From Zoogloeaceae bacterium (GTDB lineage Bacteria > Pseudomonadota > Gammaproteobacteria > Burkholderiales > Rhodocyclaceae), in assembly GCA_016791005.1 (NCBI GenBank), contig JAEUNY010000171.1, positions 1 to 46,942 of the forward strand: a stretch of 46,942 nt of DNA, written 5' to 3'. Within the stretch, counting starts at the first letter, position 1. Every line of letters starts with the position of its first letter. The translations under genes were made by a program, and so were the position numbers. Shown in pieces: positions 19,989 to 28,277 of this stretch. The notes under the pieces were generated by a model that was not told the origin of the DNA, made no database searches, and saw nothing but the letters and a program-made list of their open reading frames with translations.

Positions 19989-21647
19989 TCAAAGGCACAA
20001 AGCGTCCGGATCCGCCCGCATCAGCCGCTTGTTCATCTTGCCGACACTGGTCTTGGCCAGAGTTTTGACGAAGCGCACCTGGAGCAGCACACCGTAGCGG
20101 GAGATACCCGCCGCCTCGATGGCGTGCGCGGCAAAGTGGCGCAGCGCGTTTTCGGTAAGGCTCCCCACGTGCTCGGGCTTGAGCAGCACCAGCGCCAGGG
20201 GCCGCTCGCCCCATTTGTCGTCGGGCACCCCGATCACCGCCACCTCCTGCACCGCCTCGTGCTTGGCGATGATGTCCTCCAGTTGCAGGGAGGACGTCCA
20301 TTCGCCGCCCGTTTTGATGACATCCTTGATCCGGTCCGTCACCTTGAGATAGCCCGCCGGATTGATGTTGCCGATATCCGCGGTATGGAGGTATCCGCCC
20401 TCCCAGAGCTCTTCGGAGGCCTCCGGCGCCCGCAGGTAGCCCTGGGTCAGCCACGGGGCGCGGACCACCACCTCGCCGGTGGTTCGGCCATCGTGGGCCA
20501 CCTCCCCCATCGCGGCATCCACCACCCGGAGATCCACCAGGGGAATCGGCCGCCCGGTTTTCGCCCGAATGACCGCCTGCTCCTCCGGCGAGCGGGCCAG
20601 ATCCGCGTTTTCCAGGTGGGCAATGCTGAGCACCGGGCAGGTTTCGGACATGCCATAGCCGGTGAAGAGATCGATCCCCCGCTTGTGGGCCGACACGGCC
20701 ATGGCCTCCGGCAGGGCCGAGCCGCCGATGAGGACCTTCCAGCCGGAAAAATCGGTCTCCTTGGCCTGGGGATGGGAGAGGATCATGTGGAGCACGGTGG
20801 GCACGCAGTGGGAAAAGCTCACCTTCTCCTCGGCCACCAGGCGGCAGATCAGGTCCGGCTGATAGCGGCCGGGGAACACCTGCTTCAAGCCCATCATGGT
20901 CGCCAGGTAGGGAAAGCCCCAGGCATGCACATGGAACATGGGCGTGATCGGCATGTACACGTCTTCGCGATGGACATGCCCCTGGCCCGGGGCGCCCCCC
21001 AGGGCCGCCGCGCAGCCCAGGGTGTGGAGCACCAGTTGGCGGTGGCTGAAGTACACGCCCTTGGGATTGCCCGTGGTGCCGGTGGTGTAGAAGGTCGTCG
21101 CCTGGGCGTTCTCGTCGAAATCGGGGAAATCGAACTCGGGCGAGGCTGCGGCCAGTACCGCCTCGTAATCCCCCGCCGACGTCACCGGTGGCACCGGGGC
21201 GCTGCTGCCATCTTCGATGGTCACGAAGGTCTTTACCGTTTCGAGGCGGCCCGCGATGGCGGCGAGAATCGGAAAGAACTCGCTATTGACGATCACCACG
21301 TCGGCACGGGCGTGGTTCAGGGTGTAGAGGATCTGCTCCTCGCTGAGGCGGACATTCACGGTCTGGAGGATCGCGCCCATCATGGGCACGGCGAAAAACG
21401 CCTCCAGGTAACGGTGGCTGTCCCAGTCCATCATCGCCACCGTCTGCCCCGCTTCGACCCCCAGCCCTTCCAGGGCGCTGGCCAGCCGGCCGATGCGTTC
21501 CCGCAGGGTTCGGTAGGTGTAGCGGATTTTGCCTTGGTAGGTGATCTCCTGCTCCGGCGCGATGGCCAAGGGAGTCAGGAGAAGTTGCTTGATCAGCAGG
21601 GGATAAGCATAGGCCGAAGGGGTGGCCGGGACGAGCCTGACGGGCAT
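19989..21647 (-). CDS. Acyl-CoA synthetase (AMP-binding)
   Basis: A 552-residue ANL-superfamily ligase. The P-loop TTFYTTGTTGNPKGVYFSH lies at about 185-203, GYGMSETCPV at about 328-337, and LKVTDRIKDVIKTGGEWTSS with the hinge Asp at about 443-462. The C-terminal catalytic lysine is in TLAKTSVGKMNKR. It activates a medium- or long-chain fatty or aryl acid to the acyl-AMP and then the CoA ester. The start at 21647 has an AGGAGG site 6 bases upstream. It is convergent with the pyrophosphatase gene (21-base gap). Chain-length preference cannot be stated. Confidence 0.92.
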   Translation of the reverse strand: MPVRLVPATPSAYAYPLLIKQLLLTPLAIAPEQEITYQGKIRYTYRTLRERIGRLASALEGLGVEAGQTVAMMDWDSHRYLEAFFAVPMMGAILQTVNVRLSEEQILYTLNHARADVVIVNSEFFPILAAIAGRLETVKTFVTIEDGSSAPVPPVTSAGDYEAVLAAASPEFDFPDFDENAQATTFYTTGTTGNPKGVYFSHRQLVLHTLGCAAALGGAPGQGHVHREDVYMPITPMFHVHAWGFPYLATMMGLKQVFPGRYQPDLICRLVAEEKVSFSHCVPTVLHMILSHPQAKETDFSGWKVLIGGSALPEAMAVSAHKRGIDLFTGYGMSETCPVLSIAHLENADLARSPEEQAVIRAKTGRPIPLVDLRVVDAAMGEVAHDGRTTGEVVVRAPWLTQGYLRAPEASEELWEGGYLHTADIGNINPAGYLKVTDRIKDVIKTGGEWTSSLQLEDIIAKHEAVQEVAVIGVPDDKWGERPLALVLLKPEHVGSLTENALRHFAAHAIEAAGISRYGVLLQVRFVKTLAKTSVGKMNKRLMRADPDALCL

Positions 21648-21796
21648 GGGCGCCTCCTGAATTATTGTGATGGCTTTCGGAGTCCTGCGCGTTCGCCCGG
21701 AAACCGCGGGCGGGCCCCTATCTTAAAGAATTTTCCCGCCGTGCCTGGGCAATTTCACCGCCCAACGAGCCCCCGCGCTGGGGGGGCGCCGATGCT

Positions 21797-22825
21797 CTAC
21801 CCGAGCTCTGACTCCGAGGCAATCCGAATCAGGCGCTTGCCCAGATTCTCGCCCCGGTACAACCCCGCAATGGCGCCGGGCGCCTGCTCGATTCCCTCGA
21901 GAATATCTTCGCGGTAATGAATCAAGCCGGCCCGGATCCAATCGGCCAGCATTTTCAACCCCTCCGGATATCGATCGACATAGTCGAAGATGAGGAAACC
22001 TTGCATGCGGGCGCGTTTGACGAGTAGGTGCCGCTCCACCCGGGGACCCAGCGGGGCTGGATCCCAGCTCGAGATGGACGCGGTTCCGCAAATGATCACT
22101 CGCGCGCCGACGGCCAGCCGCTTCATGACCGCATCGCTGATCTCGCCGGCGGTATTGTCGAAATAAACATCGATCCCGTTCGGACACGCTTCCGCAATCT
22201 TCGCCTCCAGATCCCCGGCGCGATAGTCGATGGCAGCGTCATAGCCGAATTCGTTGCGGCACAGAGCCACTTTTTCCGGACCGCCCGCGATGCCCACGGT
22301 GCGGCATCCCTGAATTTTTGCGATCTGCCCGACACACGACCCGACGGCACCCGCCGCCGTGGAGACCACCACAGTTTCGTTGGCTTTCGGCTGTCCGAGT
22401 TCCAGGAGGGCGAAGTAGGCGGTGAGGCCATTGATGCCGAGCACGCCCAGCGCCGTTGAAACTGGGATGTCCGTATCCGTGATGCGGCGCTGGACCTCGG
22501 AACCGTCCACCGCGGCATAATCCTGCCAGCCAAAGAGCCCCGTCACAAAATCACCTGGGCTGAATTGGGGATCGCGCGAGGCGGCAACACGCCCGACGGT
22601 GAAGCTCCGCATGACGCCGCCCAAGGGAACAGGTTCCGCATAATTCCCGACACTGCTGACCCAGCCGCGCATGGCCGGCTCGATGCTCAGAAACAGGTTG
22701 CGTATTAACACCTGCCCCTCCGAGGGTTCCGGAATGGGCGTCTCCACAATCTCGAAGTGCTCCGCCTGGGGAATGCCCGATGGACGGGCCTTGAGCCTGA
22801 CTTGCCGATTCACGCCGCTACTCAT
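21797..22825 (-). CDS. Zinc-free NADP-dependent oxidoreductase (MDR superfamily)
   Basis: A 342-residue medium-chain reductase of the leukotriene B4 dehydrogenase / curcumin reductase type. The substrate half contains NLFLSIEPAMRGWV; the Rossmann half contains VVVSTAAGAVGSCVGQIAKIQGCRTVGIAGGPEK (AAGAVGS is the cofactor loop). Structural and catalytic zinc ligands are absent, as usual for this branch. It reduces an enone double bond using NADPH; the substrate is unknown. The frame is open to 22858, but the ATG at 22825 follows an AAGGGGGT site. It lies downstream of a long non-coding gap and upstream of the acyl-CoA synthetase on the same strand. Confidence 0.92.
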   Translation of the reverse strand: MSSGVNRQVRLKARPSGIPQAEHFEIVETPIPEPSEGQVLIRNLFLSIEPAMRGWVSSVGNYAEPVPLGGVMRSFTVGRVAASRDPQFSPGDFVTGLFGWQDYAAVDGSEVQRRITDTDIPVSTALGVLGINGLTAYFALLELGQPKANETVVVSTAAGAVGSCVGQIAKIQGCRTVGIAGGPEKVALCRNEFGYDAAIDYRAGDLEAKIAEACPNGIDVYFDNTAGEISDAVMKRLAVGARVIICGTASISSWDPAPLGPRVERHLLVKRARMQGFLIFDYVDRYPEGLKMLADWIRAGLIHYREDILEGIEQAPGAIAGLYRGENLGKRLIRIASESELG

Positions 22826-23349
22826 GCTGCACCCCCTTGCTGCACTGTCGGACACCACGCACGAACCTGGTCGGATTGAACGGTCTCCGAAGCCGTGACG
22901 CGACGAATTTTAGCGGATGGGTTGTGCGCCAAATGTTGTTCTTGAATCGACGCTTCCCACGCTTGATGCCCGTGGGCACCCGGTGCGCAACAAAGCCAAT
23001 ATCAACGGCCCCGTGGATCCTCTGCATTGCAGTCTCGTCGCCCAGGGTCATTTGAACCGGCTCCCGTCTCTTCTTTGGGCAGGGCCGGTCGTCGACGGGG
23101 CAGCGTCATTCTCCCGGTAGCGGATCACCCCCGTCCTTCGGCAAAAAATCGATTCGCTTTTTCGTCCTACTCGTACCACATTAACGAACATCGCTGGCGC
23201 CGCGGGATCGCCGGTATGGCACGGTCATCCTTGGCGTTGTAATCTGCATTTGTTCAAGCCCCTGGTCAGGAAGATCGGGGGTCTGGGATGGGTCTTTTTA
23301 ACGGAACGCGGGAATCTTGGTGCGTTCAGCTTGAGCGGAGGAGAAGAGG
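22826..23349. other. Non-coding gap, 524 bases
   Basis: Separates the divergent reductase gene and the small secreted-protein gene, so it must hold promoters for both. The stretch 23141-23190 is A/T-rich (CAAAAAATCGATTCGCTTTTTCG) and is a plausible promoter zone. Short open frames at 22818-23051 (minus) and 22837-23055 (plus) overlap each other, match nothing I know and are probably not genes. I see no repeat or structured RNA. Confidence 0.6.
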
Positions 23350-23712
23350 ATGAAAATATCAAAAGCGGTGTCGATGGGTGTTTGTGCCGTCATTGTGGCT
23401 GGACTGACATTTACCAGTGGCGACGCTTCCGCCAATCCCATTCGGGGCAAGGAGAGGGGCCACTGCCGTTTGATCAACGTGGATTACGGGCGGGACCTTT
23501 ACAGCGGCAATTGCGTGATCCGGGAGAAAATCGACGGCAATCTAACCATTTATGACATCAAGATTCCCGGCAGCGACGAATCGTTCCGGTTCGCGTCCAG
23601 TGACGGCGGGCGGACCTGGATGCACGGCCCAGAGCCGACGCGCTTTCGCGACCGGGGCCACTCCGCGGTGTTCCGTTGGGGTAGTTTCCGGCTGGAAGTG
23701 GAAGAGGACTGA
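23350..23712 (+). CDS. Small secreted protein of unknown function
   Basis: A 120-residue protein with a clear Sec signal (MKISKAVSMGVCAVIVAGLTF, cleaved after about residue 28, ASA). The mature part has two cysteines (HCRLINVDYGRDLYSGNCVI), which could form a disulfide in the periplasm, and ends acidic (LEVEED). The start codon has a GGAGGAGAAGAGG site directly upstream. Codon use and the signal peptide support a real gene. I do not recognise the family; the repeated strand-like pattern suggests a small beta-rich domain. Confidence 0.78.
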   Translation: MKISKAVSMGVCAVIVAGLTFTSGDASANPIRGKERGHCRLINVDYGRDLYSGNCVIREKIDGNLTIYDIKIPGSDESFRFASSDGGRTWMHGPEPTRFRDRGHSAVFRWGSFRLEVEED

Positions 23713-23927
23713 GCGAACGAGGCGACGAGGCCCGTTCACAGCATCGTCGCCTGCTTGAAGCGCATCGCCCTTGCCCGGAGGCCGCCCCTGCGGGCGAGAG
23801 GTGAATCAGGTCTTGCCATCCAGCCTGGCCCACGATCCGCGCAGCGGGCACATGGCGCGTGCGGCTATTGGCTCAACGGCCTCGCCCCGTTCGACCCTCT
23901 ACCCGCCTGTCGCGGTCACCGCTCTGC

Positions 23928-24377
23928 TCACCCGCCCCGGCATTTGAGCAGGTGATTCACGATGAACGTGAGCACCGCCTCCTGGCGCTGGTTCTTGGCC
24001 TGGTACTTGAGGCGGGCGATGCCGCGATCGGGCTTGGATTTCGAGGGGCGGACCTCCAGGACTTCCACCTCGCAATGCAGGGTGTCGTTGGGGCGCACAG
24101 GAGCCAGCCAGCGCAGTTCGTCGATGCCGGGCGAGCCGATGCTCGATTCGAGAAAAATGCCGCTCTGGATGAAGAGGCGGAAGCACACTCCCAGGGAGTG
24201 GAAACCGCTGGCGATCAGCCCTCCGTAGGGCGACCGGGCGGCCGCCTGGACGTCCAGATGGAAGGGCTGTGGGTCGTAACGCCAGGCAAACTCGATGATT
24301 TCCCCTTCAGTGAGGGTGAGCCCATTGGTCTTGAAGGTTTGCCCCTCGACCAGATCGTCCAGATAGCGGGTATCCAT
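23928..24377 (-). CDS. MaoC-like acyl dehydratase
   Basis: A 149-residue single hotdog protein of the MaoC / (R)-specific enoyl-CoA hydratase family. The catalytic Asp/His pair lies in the hydratase loop RYDPQPFHLDVQAA (about 33-46), followed by YGGLIASGFHSLG and a late ARLKYQAKNQRQEAVLTF segment. It would hydrate or dehydrate acyl-CoA intermediates, in beta-oxidation or polyhydroxyalkanoate supply. The start at 24377 has a GGAAGG site 7 bases upstream. It is a stand-alone gene on the minus strand. Confidence 0.9.
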   Translation of the reverse strand: MDTRYLDDLVEGQTFKTNGLTLTEGEIIEFAWRYDPQPFHLDVQAAARSPYGGLIASGFHSLGVCFRLFIQSGIFLESSIGSPGIDELRWLAPVRPNDTLHCEVEVLEVRPSKSKPDRGIARLKYQAKNQRQEAVLTFIVNHLLKCRGG

Positions 24378-24613
24378 GTTTGCGCCTTCCCAGGGAACGT
24401 CACCGCACTATAGCCGAGGCACGACGCGACACGCCTGCCCCACGCCGCAAAGCCCTCTGTAAGCTTGCGTGCTATCGGTACGACAAAGGGTCAGTTGGCG
24501 GGAAGAGGCCACCCGATGTCGACACCAGGAGCGCGAGACGCCCCGCCACCCACAAAAGTGACCGCGAGATTTTGCCGGCGATCACCCCTCACTGAGATTG
24601 GAGAAGCGACCCC

Positions 24614-25060
24614 ATGAAAGATTATGTCAAAGACCCCGCGGCCATCGCCGCCCTGAGTCCGGAGCAATACCGCGTCACTCAGCAAAATGGCACCGAGTAC
24701 CCGGGCACTGGGGAATATCTGCACAACCACGCAGCGGGAATCTATGTCGATGTGGTTTCCGGCGAGCCGCTATTCGCCTCCAGCGACAAGTTCGAGTCGG
24801 GCTGCGGCTGGCCCAGCTTCACCAAGCCCATCACGCCCGCCTTCGTCCAGGAGTTGCGGGACACCACCCACGGCATGATCCGGACGGAAGTGCGCTCGGC
24901 CCACGGCGACAGCCATCTCGGTCACGTCTTCCCGGACGGGCCAAGGGATCGAGGCGGCCTGCGCTACTGCATCAATTCCGCCTCCCTGCGTTTCATTCCC
25001 CTCGATCAGATGGAAGCCGCGGGCTACGGGGAGTACATCGACCAGGTGGAGGTGCGGTGA
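24614..25060 (+). CDS. msrB: Peptide-methionine (R)-S-oxide reductase
   Basis: A 148-residue enzyme that repairs the R form of methionine sulfoxide in proteins. The catalytic Cys is in [11 protein letters not shown] (about 121-131), and SGCGWPSF (about 62-69) carries the other conserved Cys. There is no signal peptide, so it acts in the cytoplasm. It has no CxxC zinc pairs, so it is the zinc-free type. A GGAGAAG site precedes the ATG at 24614. The stop overlaps the msrA start by one base (TGATG), so the two are translationally coupled. Confidence 0.95.
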   Translation: MKDYVKDPAAIAALSPEQYRVTQQNGTEYPGTGEYLHNHAAGIYVDVVSGEPLFASSDKFESGCGWPSFTKPITPAFVQELRDTTHGMIRTEVRSAHGDSHLGHVFPDGPRDRGGLRYCINSASLRFIPLDQMEAAGYGEYIDQVEVR

Positions 25061-25578
25061 TGGCCGACTTAGAACGCGCAGTCCTGGCCGGCGGTTGCTT
25101 CTGGGGCATGCAGGACTTGATCCGCCGCTTGCCGGGGGTGGAATCCACCCGGGTGGGCTATACCGGCGGCGAGGTGCCCCGGGCCACCTACCGCAATCAT
25201 GGCAGCCATGCGGAAGGCATCGAGATCTTGTTCGATCCCGATCGGCTGAGCTACCGGCGCCTTCTGGAATTTTTCTTCCAGATTCACGACCCCACCACCC
25301 GCAACCGGCAGGGCAACGACCGGGGGACGTCTTATCGCTCGGCCATTTACTACGGCGATGAGCGTCAGCGAGCCATCGCCCTCGACACCATCGCCGACGT
25401 GGACGCTTCGGGCTTATGGCCGGGCAAGGTGGTGACCGAGGTCGCACCGGTGGGAGATTTCTGGCAGGCCGAGCCGGAACATCAAGACTACCTCCAGCGC
25501 TACCCCGGCGGCTACACCTGCCACTTTCCCCGCTCGAACTGGGTGCTCCCGAAACGCGGCGAGGCTGCGGGCGGATAG
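25060..25578 (+). CDS. msrA: Peptide-methionine (S)-S-oxide reductase
   Basis: A 172-residue enzyme that reduces the S form of methionine sulfoxide. The catalytic motif GGCFWGMQD (about 11-19) is intact, as are [16 protein letters not shown] and the late [15 protein letters not shown]. The usual PTY-VC-G-TGHAE stretch is altered to [11 protein letters not shown]; the residues needed for catalysis are kept. The overlap with msrB makes a two-gene oxidative-repair unit. The frame is open to 24598, but that is only the alternate frame of msrB. Confidence 0.94.
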   Translation: MADLERAVLAGGCFWGMQDLIRRLPGVESTRVGYTGGEVPRATYRNHGSHAEGIEILFDPDRLSYRRLLEFFFQIHDPTTRNRQGNDRGTSYRSAIYYGDERQRAIALDTIADVDASGLWPGKVVTEVAPVGDFWQAEPEHQDYLQRYPGGYTCHFPRSNWVLPKRGEAAGG

Positions 25579-25609
25579 CCTTCTCACGGCCGCCCCGCTT
25601 GCGTCGGGG

Positions 25610-26062
25610 TCAGGGCTCCGATCGAAGCGGCTCCCATTCATAGATGCCGCCGTCGGCCATGAGGGACAGGTAGAGCCGGCCATTCTTGATGAGATAGCCG
25701 CGCACATAGGTCAGGTCCCGGACGATGCGTTCATCCAGATGGGGCGGCGGGCACATGGCCCGGGTGGCGGCGATGGGACCGAACGTCAGTTGGCCGGAGT
25801 CGGCTCCGGCCGGCTTTGCCTCCCAGGCGCCGGTGCCGCGATTGCAGTCCAGGCGCAGACTGGCCCGCCCATCGGCGCCAAAGCTCAGGGTAAAGCGCTT
25901 CGGGTCGGCGAGCTTCGTGGTGCCCTGGGCATCGTCCATCGATTGAATGGCCAGCAATTGCCAGGACGTCCCGGCCAGGGACGGCGGCCCGGAAGTGTTC
26001 GATGTCGCTGCGCAGGCCGTTACCAGAAGGGCCGGCATCAGTTTGACGAACATGGATTGCAT
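25610..26062 (-). CDS. META/HslJ-domain lipoprotein
   Basis: A 150-residue exported protein. The N-terminus MQSMFVKLMPALLVTACAATSN carries a lipobox (VTAC, Cys17), so it is probably lipidated and membrane-attached. The META domain follows: LAGTSWQLLAIQ, FTLSFGADGRASLRLDCNRGTGAWE, LTFGPIAATRAMCPPP and a closing LYLSLMADGGIYEWEP. META proteins include E. coli HslJ, linked to novobiocin resistance and stress. The ATG at 26062 lies 6 bases after an AGGAGG; the ATG at 26068 abuts it and is less likely. It is last of three exported-protein genes on this strand, 74 bases after the one before. Confidence 0.85.
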   Translation of the reverse strand: MQSMFVKLMPALLVTACAATSNTSGPPSLAGTSWQLLAIQSMDDAQGTTKLADPKRFTLSFGADGRASLRLDCNRGTGAWEAKPAGADSGQLTFGPIAATRAMCPPPHLDERIVRDLTYVRGYLIKNGRLYLSLMADGGIYEWEPLRSEP

Positions 26063-26136
26063 TCCCATCCTCCTGTTTGCAGCGCTCTTGCGAGCTTGAG
26101 CCACGCGCTCCGGGTTTGGTGCGCGGGGCCTGCCCA

Positions 26137-26850
26137 TTACTTTCCCCGTCCCGACGGGATCTGCGGCCCCTTGCCCGCCAAGGCGGAATGGGCTGCGCCC
26201 TTGAAATCCGTCGGCGCGGGCATTCCTTTGGCCGTCGCCTTGCGTCGGGCAATCGCGTGGCTCATGTCGGCCGGCACGTAGTGGACCGGCTTCCCTGCCT
26301 GCCGGGCCGCGAGCATCTCGTCGCGGGTCACTTCCCCGCCGCCGATGGCGACGAATTCCGCGCCCGTATCGACCATCGCCGCGGACGTCGGGGAGAGATG
26401 GCGGGTCCCCGGCCAGCGCCCACCCCAGATGGTATCGGGCACGAGGAAGACCACATCGACGCAAGGCGCAAACGGAACCTGCTCATCCCGGGCGAGGGAG
26501 GACACGATGCCCATCGTGCTGAAGCCCCGCCCCTTGGCGAGTTCGTAGGCCGCGCCAATCCCAACCTGGGTGGCGCCGATATTGACCAGTGTGCCCGCGG
26601 GGTCATGGCCCTCCAGCACCGCCACCACGGCGGCACGCAGGGCAGCCGGATCCTCGTACTCGGCGCCGGAATAGCCGCTGAAAGTGAGTACCGTCTTGCC
26701 CGTGCTCAACACGGCGGCCTTGATCGCCGCCGGCCGCGCCTCCACGATCTCCAGCGGGCCGCTGCACGACGGGGCCGCAATCGCCGGGACGGCGGGGCTC
26801 GCAGTGACGATGATCGCTGCCATGCCGACGTAGCGCCAACGCGGGTTCAT
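26137..26850 (-). CDS. Exported protein with possible SLOG-like nucleotide-binding fold
   Basis: A 237-residue protein with a Sec signal (MNPRWRYVGMAAIIVTASPAVPAIAA, cleaved after about residue 26). The mature part alternates beta and alpha segments: VLTFSGYSGAEYEDP, GTLVNIGATQVGIGAAYELAKGRGFSTMGIVSSL, VDVVFLVPDTIWGG and EFVAIGGGEVTRDEMLAARQAGKPVHYVP. The GGG-x-x-T-x-x-E pattern and Rossmann-like order recall the SLOG (DprA/LOG) superfamily, but those are normally cytoplasmic, so this is only a suggestion. It starts 24 bases after the PliG-like gene. Function unknown. Confidence 0.75.
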   Translation of the reverse strand: MNPRWRYVGMAAIIVTASPAVPAIAAPSCSGPLEIVEARPAAIKAAVLSTGKTVLTFSGYSGAEYEDPAALRAAVVAVLEGHDPAGTLVNIGATQVGIGAAYELAKGRGFSTMGIVSSLARDEQVPFAPCVDVVFLVPDTIWGGRWPGTRHLSPTSAAMVDTGAEFVAIGGGEVTRDEMLAARQAGKPVHYVPADMSHAIARRKATAKGMPAPTDFKGAAHSALAGKGPQIPSGRGK

Positions 26851-26874
26851 GGGATTGGCCTGGCGGCGCGGATT

Positions 26875-27639
26875 TCAGCCACCGGAGATGACGGCTTCGG
26901 GAATCTGGTAGTGCTCGTAATCGTTCACGTCGATGAGCCACAGATCGCCCTGCTGAGAGGCCTTGACCTTGGCATCCCCCGCACTCACCTTGCTCCCCAT
27001 GAACCGCAACACCCGTTCTAAGCCTCCGGGGGGAGTGATATGGACATCGGCGTTGCCCGGCCGGCCCCGCACCACGCCGACCTTGCACAGGCTGGAACCC
27101 GGCGCGGCATCCCCCATCGAGCAGGGCACATCCGAGAGGGCGTGATAAGGCGTGCCACGTACTTTGGCATCCCCCTTGGGCGCGGGGCCGATGCCCTCAC
27201 CCCCTGCTGCGGCGCTGCCGGTGATACCCACCGTGAGGGTGTAGTTGGCGGTCTCATGGCGCCGCGCGGCGCTGCGCATCAGGTAGAGGCGGATCGAGTA
27301 GGCGCCGTCCGCTTCGAGGGTGCCCGTCCAGGTGTTGCCGCTGGTGGATCCGATGAAGATAGCCGAATCCTGGGACCCGGGGGGAAGCACATTGAAATAG
27401 TTGGCGCCGTTGCTGGTCTTGAGGGTGACGTTCATGACCTGCCCGGCCTTTGCCCCCAACTGGTAGTCGATGATCTGATCGCCCTTGAGGGTGCCCTTCA
27501 AAGTGGCCGAGGAGGCCCCCTTGGCGAAATGGACGGGCTGGCTCTGGATCCCGTCGGCAGCCAGGGCGAGGTTTTGGGTCGCCGCGAGGAAACAGGCCAA
27601 GGCCACCGCGCGGAGGGAGGAAATTTTCATCTTCGTCAT
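26875..27639 (-). CDS. Periplasmic PliG-like (g-type lysozyme inhibitor) protein
   Basis: A 254-residue exported protein with signal MTKMKISSLRAVALACFLAATQNLALAAD (cleavage near residue 27). The first domain (about 35-140) includes VHFAKGASSATLKGTLKGDQ, YQLGAKAGQVMNVTL, a GTLEADGAYSIRLYLMRSAARRHETANYTLTV segment; this pattern matches the PliG inhibitor of goose-type lysozyme (E. coli YcgK). The second domain (about 155-254) carries two Cys (VPCSMGDAAPGSSLC), a PGNADVHITPPGG segment and a closing HYQIPEAVISGG, a domain often attached to PliG-like sequences. The likely role is protecting peptidoglycan; inhibitor activity is inferred. First gene of the three-gene set. Confidence 0.82.
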   Translation of the reverse strand: MTKMKISSLRAVALACFLAATQNLALAADGIQSQPVHFAKGASSATLKGTLKGDQIIDYQLGAKAGQVMNVTLKTSNGANYFNVLPPGSQDSAIFIGSTSGNTWTGTLEADGAYSIRLYLMRSAARRHETANYTLTVGITGSAAAGGEGIGPAPKGDAKVRGTPYHALSDVPCSMGDAAPGSSLCKVGVVRGRPGNADVHITPPGGLERVLRFMGSKVSAGDAKVKASQQGDLWLIDVNDYEHYQIPEAVISGG

Positions 27640-27905
27640 CGCCCGAAAAGTGCAAATGAAACGCGTTCGTTCCGGCCCCGCAGGTGCGGGACGAGGGGAA
27701 AAAAGCCCTTCGCAGCTCCCCGCCACGGCTTATGCGAACATAATCATCCCCCGCCCAGCGCGGCAAATCCAATCCTTTTTCAACGATGCAGGGAATGTGA
27801 CAGGCATGTGCAGAATCTCCGCTGGCCCGACTCACAAGGAGGTGCGCCATCGAGCCTGATTTCATCCAGAGCGACCGCAACCCGGCCCTTGTGATGGCCC
27901 TTGCA

Positions 27906-27950
27906 CCGATCGCCATAAGGAGCCGCCACCACGGGCAGATTGGCGATCGG
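27906..27950. repeat. Inverted repeat, 10-base arms
   Basis: CCGATCGCCA at 27906-27915 is the exact reverse complement of TGGCGATCGG at 27941-27950, with a 25-base spacer. It lies in the gap upstream of the TerB-like gene. It could be an operator pair or a hairpin; nothing links it to a known site. Confidence 0.4.
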
Positions 27951-28124
27951 CGTCGTGCTCACCCCCATCCTGCAAGCAATCGCCTTCGGCATCGTCGCGC
28001 CGTTCGCGGCCTGGACCGCCCACCGCATACGGCCATGATTTGAGCCGGGAGCGAAGGGGACACGGGCTCCTTCAAGTTCTTATTTTCCGCACTGACAGAC
28101 AGCTTTTCTCTGTTTGTTTCGCAC

Positions 28125-28141
28125 TTATCGGCTCCCGATAA
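28125..28141. repeat. Short perfect dyad TTATCGG-CTC-CCGATAA
   Basis: A seven-base perfect dyad with a three-base centre, 136 bases upstream of the TerB-like start. The size and position suit a dimeric regulator of the TerB/TerC operon or a small hairpin. No T-run follows. Function is inferred only from position. Confidence 0.4.
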
Positions 28142-28277
28142 TCAAGGAAACGCCGTCCCTGACGGGCGGGATTCGCATTTTGCGTCCCCCTGTGCTGTGT
28201 TCAGGGAGGCTTTTCGCGCCATCGGCCAAGTGAAACCCATAGCGCTTTCTTGAGACTGTTTTGCAGGAACCGGATTC

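Larger units (their letters stand above)
27640..28277. other. Non-coding gap, 638 bases
   Basis: The gap between the divergent PliG-like gene and the TerB-like gene. It holds the promoters of both, an inverted repeat at 27906-27950 and a short dyad at 28125-28141. A plus-strand frame ending at 28038 translates to a hydrophobic tail (ILQAIAFGIVAPFAAWTA) without a convincing start or ribosome site. It could be the relic of a membrane protein but I do not call it. The 28060-28130 stretch is T-rich and may be a promoter zone. Confidence 0.6.

Noticed and set aside
22818-23055. Two opposed small frames in the gap after the reductase gene.
   Set aside because: No recognisable domain, no convincing start site, and each overlaps the other; probably chance frames.
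24598-25059. Upstream extension of the msrA frame to 24598.
   Set aside because: It is the shadow of msrB in another frame; msrA homology begins at the ATG at 25060.
27780-28038. Minus-strand 82-codon frame and a plus-strand hydrophobic tail in the gap before the TerB-like gene.
   Set aside because: Neither has a ribosome site or a known domain; the hydrophobic tail may be a relic but cannot be supported.
28041-28277. Possible manganese (yybP-ykoY) riboswitch upstream of the TerB-TerC operon.
   Set aside because: The conserved core of that element could not be found on either strand.
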